From: Nematostella vectensis
Taxonomy: Eukaryota > Cnidaria > Anthozoa > Actiniaria > Edwardsiidae
NCBI RefSeq assembly: GCF_932526225.1
Contig: NC_064043.1
Location: forward strand, 13,762,085 to 13,826,084
DNA: 64,000 nt
Reading direction: 5' to 3'
Part shown: piece by piece, positions 62,190-64,000 of the stretch
Layout of the letters: each line of letters begins with the position of its first letter
Numbering within the stretch: position 1 is the stretch's first letter
Position numbers and translations under genes: made by a program
Notes under the pieces: generated by a model
Databases searched by the model: none
The model's input: only the letters and a program-made list of their open reading frames with translations
Told to the model about the DNA's origin: nothing

Positions 62190-63600
62190 GCAAACCAACA
62201 CAACGAAACGACGTATTAGCTCTTCACCTAGGCATCAGCGCAACTCACCGCAAAGAGAAACGACTCACTATCTTAACATACACAAACACAAACGCGTACC
62301 GCCGATCGCTCACCGCCGTTACCGCTCTTCGCCGCAACATCAGCGCAACTCACCGCAAAGAGGAAATACTACCTAGCTTAAAGAAAACTCACACGCCGAA
62401 TGTTCACCGCTGTCACCGCTCTTCACCGCAGCGTCAGCGCAACTCAACGCAAAGAGGAACTACTACCTAGCTTAACAAAAACCCCCGCGCCGATCGCTCA
62501 CCGCAGCGTCACCGCAACTCACCGAAAAGAGAAACAACTCACTAGCTTAACACACACACGGGTCGCTCACCGCTTCACCGCTCTTCACCGCAGCGTCACC
62601 GCAACTCACCGCAAAGAGGAACTACTACCTAGATTAAAGAAAACACACGCCGAATGTTCACCGCTGTCGCCGCTGTTCAGCGCAACTCACCGCAAAGAGA
62701 AACGACACACTAGCATAATACATACACATACGCCGATCGCTCACCGCTTTTCACCGCAGTTTCACCGCAACTCACCGCAAAAAGAAACGACTCACTAGCT
62801 TAACACACACACACACGCCGATCGCTCACCGCCGTCACCGCTCTACACCGAAGCGTCAGCGCAGCTCACCGCAACGAGGAAATACTACCTAGCTTAATTA
62901 ACAAACACACACACCGATCGCTCACCGCCGTCACCGCTTTTCACCGCAGCGTCACCGCAACTCACCGCAAAGAGAAACGACTCACTAGCTTAACGCACAC
63001 ACACGCCGGTCGCTCACCGCCGTCACCGCTCTACACCGAAGCGTCAGCGCAACTCACCGCAACGAGGAACTACTACCCAGCTTAACAAACACACACACCG
63101 AACGCTCACCGCCGTCACCGCTTTTCACCGCAGCGTCACCGCAACTCACCGCAAAGAGAAACGACTCACTAGCTTAACGCACACACACGCCGGTCGCTCA
63201 CCGCCGTCACCGCTCTACACCGAAGCGTCAGCGCAACTCACCGCAACGAGGAACTACTACCCAGCTTAACAAACACACACACCGAACGCTCACCGCCGTC
63301 ACCGCTCTTTACCGCAGCGTCACCGCAACTCAGCGCAAAGAGAAACGACTCACTAGCTTGACACACACACACGCCGATCGCTCGCCACCGTCACCGCTCT
63401 TCACCACAGCGTCACCGCAACTCACCGCAAAGAGGAACAACTACCTAGCTTAAAATAACACACACACACGCCGAATGTTCACCGCTGTCACCGCTCCTCA
63501 CCGCAAAGAGGAACTACTACCTAGCTTAATAAAATCAAAAACACGCCGAATGTTCACCGCTGTCACCGCTCTTCGCCGTAAAGAGGAACTACCTAGATTA
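62190..63600. repeat. 93-bp satellite with alternating subunits
   Basis: About 15 units of caccgc-rich sequence end either in aaagagaaacgactcac-tagctt or in gaggaactactacc-tagctt. The two types tend to alternate, giving a dimer of about 187 bp, separated by ACACAC runs. Small frames in it (THRKEE-like) are by-products. Confidence 0.9.
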
Positions 63601-64000
63601 AAAAAAGCACGCCTAATATTCTGATGAAAGAGAAATTCGGTGCAGTCGATTCATCCGCTATTTTGAATAATTCGCTTGAATAATTCCGCTTGAAATTGTG
63701 GTTCGTAACTTGCTCGTCCCAGCTTTTCTCCGTTTATTGAAAAAGCTCTCCACAGGGAAACCAAGCTTATTACATACGGGTAATGTTAGTAAATGAAGCT
63801 GTAAAAACTTTTTTTAAGAGAAAACATGAGAAATTCATTCCAGGGGGATATGAAGACCCTGGGAACGAGGATGAGGAAAACGCTTTTTTTTCGCTCTAAA
63901 CGGCTTCAAATGAAGCTAAAATCACAGGGAGCTCACCTCTACGGTTTGAATAAAGTTAGAGTTGTTTCTTTAGCTTTGCAGTGCGGTGTTCGTTTGTATC
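63601..64000. other. Right end, nothing recognised
   Basis: No exon, repeat or domain is supported. If the LRR gene continues, its next exons lie beyond the window. Confidence 0.4.

Noticed and set aside
62081..62798. Plus-strand frames reading THRKEE-like repeats
   Set aside because: Generated by the 93-bp satellite; no conserved start or domain.
63620..63645. CTGATGA followed closely by GAAA, a hammerhead-like string
   Set aside because: Only four bases separate the two core parts and they cannot form helix II; no helix I or III.

Overview
The window is eukaryotic and gene-dense. Genes are intron-rich, with short GT-AG exons whose phases match vertebrate orthologues, one AT-AC intron, and introns full of minisatellites and foldback elements. 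Gene content (an anthozoan-like MAM/CCP/SRCR/LRR receptor and a secreted C10-like cysteine peptidase next to conserved housekeeping genes) points to a cnidarian, most plausibly a sea anemone such as Nematostella. The species is an inference. All exon models were built by hand from splice signals, reading phase and remembered family similarity.

Layout. 1-873 (-): 5' part of a Mab-21/cGAS-like nucleotidyltransferase-fold gene. 2283-5790 (+): the ubiquitin-conjugating enzyme UBE2A/RAD6, six exons, 152 aa. 7358-10089 (-): an SLC25A43-type mitochondrial carrier, six exons, 335 aa. 12720-16602 (-): the ADP/ATP translocase, two coding exons, whose intron holds a 2.3 kb minisatellite. 18553-36180 (-): a complete diaphanous-type formin, 26 coding exons, 1136 aa, plus a possible cassette exon and a U12-type AT-AC intron. 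39403-40497 (-): a single-exon secreted C10 (streptopain-fold) peptidase-like protein. 43114-61628 and probably beyond (+): a signal peptide-MAM-CCP-SRCR-LRR cell-surface gene with two very long introns. 62190-63600: a 93-bp satellite.

The most unusual content is in and around the introns. (1) The 9.7 kb intron of the receptor gene is mostly a G-rich 29-32 bp minisatellite. Into it have inserted, with 12-bp and 10-bp target-site duplications, elements made of about 354-bp tandem monomers that carry type I hammerhead ribozymes (three intact cores, one mutated) and a tRNA-like Pol III promoter module. These look like retrozymes or non-autonomous Penelope-like elements. (2) At least six exon-intron junctions in two genes (formin exons 3, 7, 9 and 16; receptor exon 8 and its last LRR exon) lie inside tandem repeats whose unit carries a piece of exon together with the real splice donor or acceptor. 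The strongest case is ten extra copies of the 3' end of formin exon 9 plus its donor. (3) A 3.8 kb element with about 540-bp terminal inverted repeats lies in another receptor intron.

The housekeeping genes do not form an operon. They share only general cell biology: Rad6 ubiquitylation, mitochondrial nucleotide and solute transport, and actin nucleation. The formin and the ADP/ATP translocase are packed head to tail: the formin poly(A) signal lies about 350 bp upstream of the translocase first exon, and a CRE palindrome occurs upstream of both UBE2A and the translocase.
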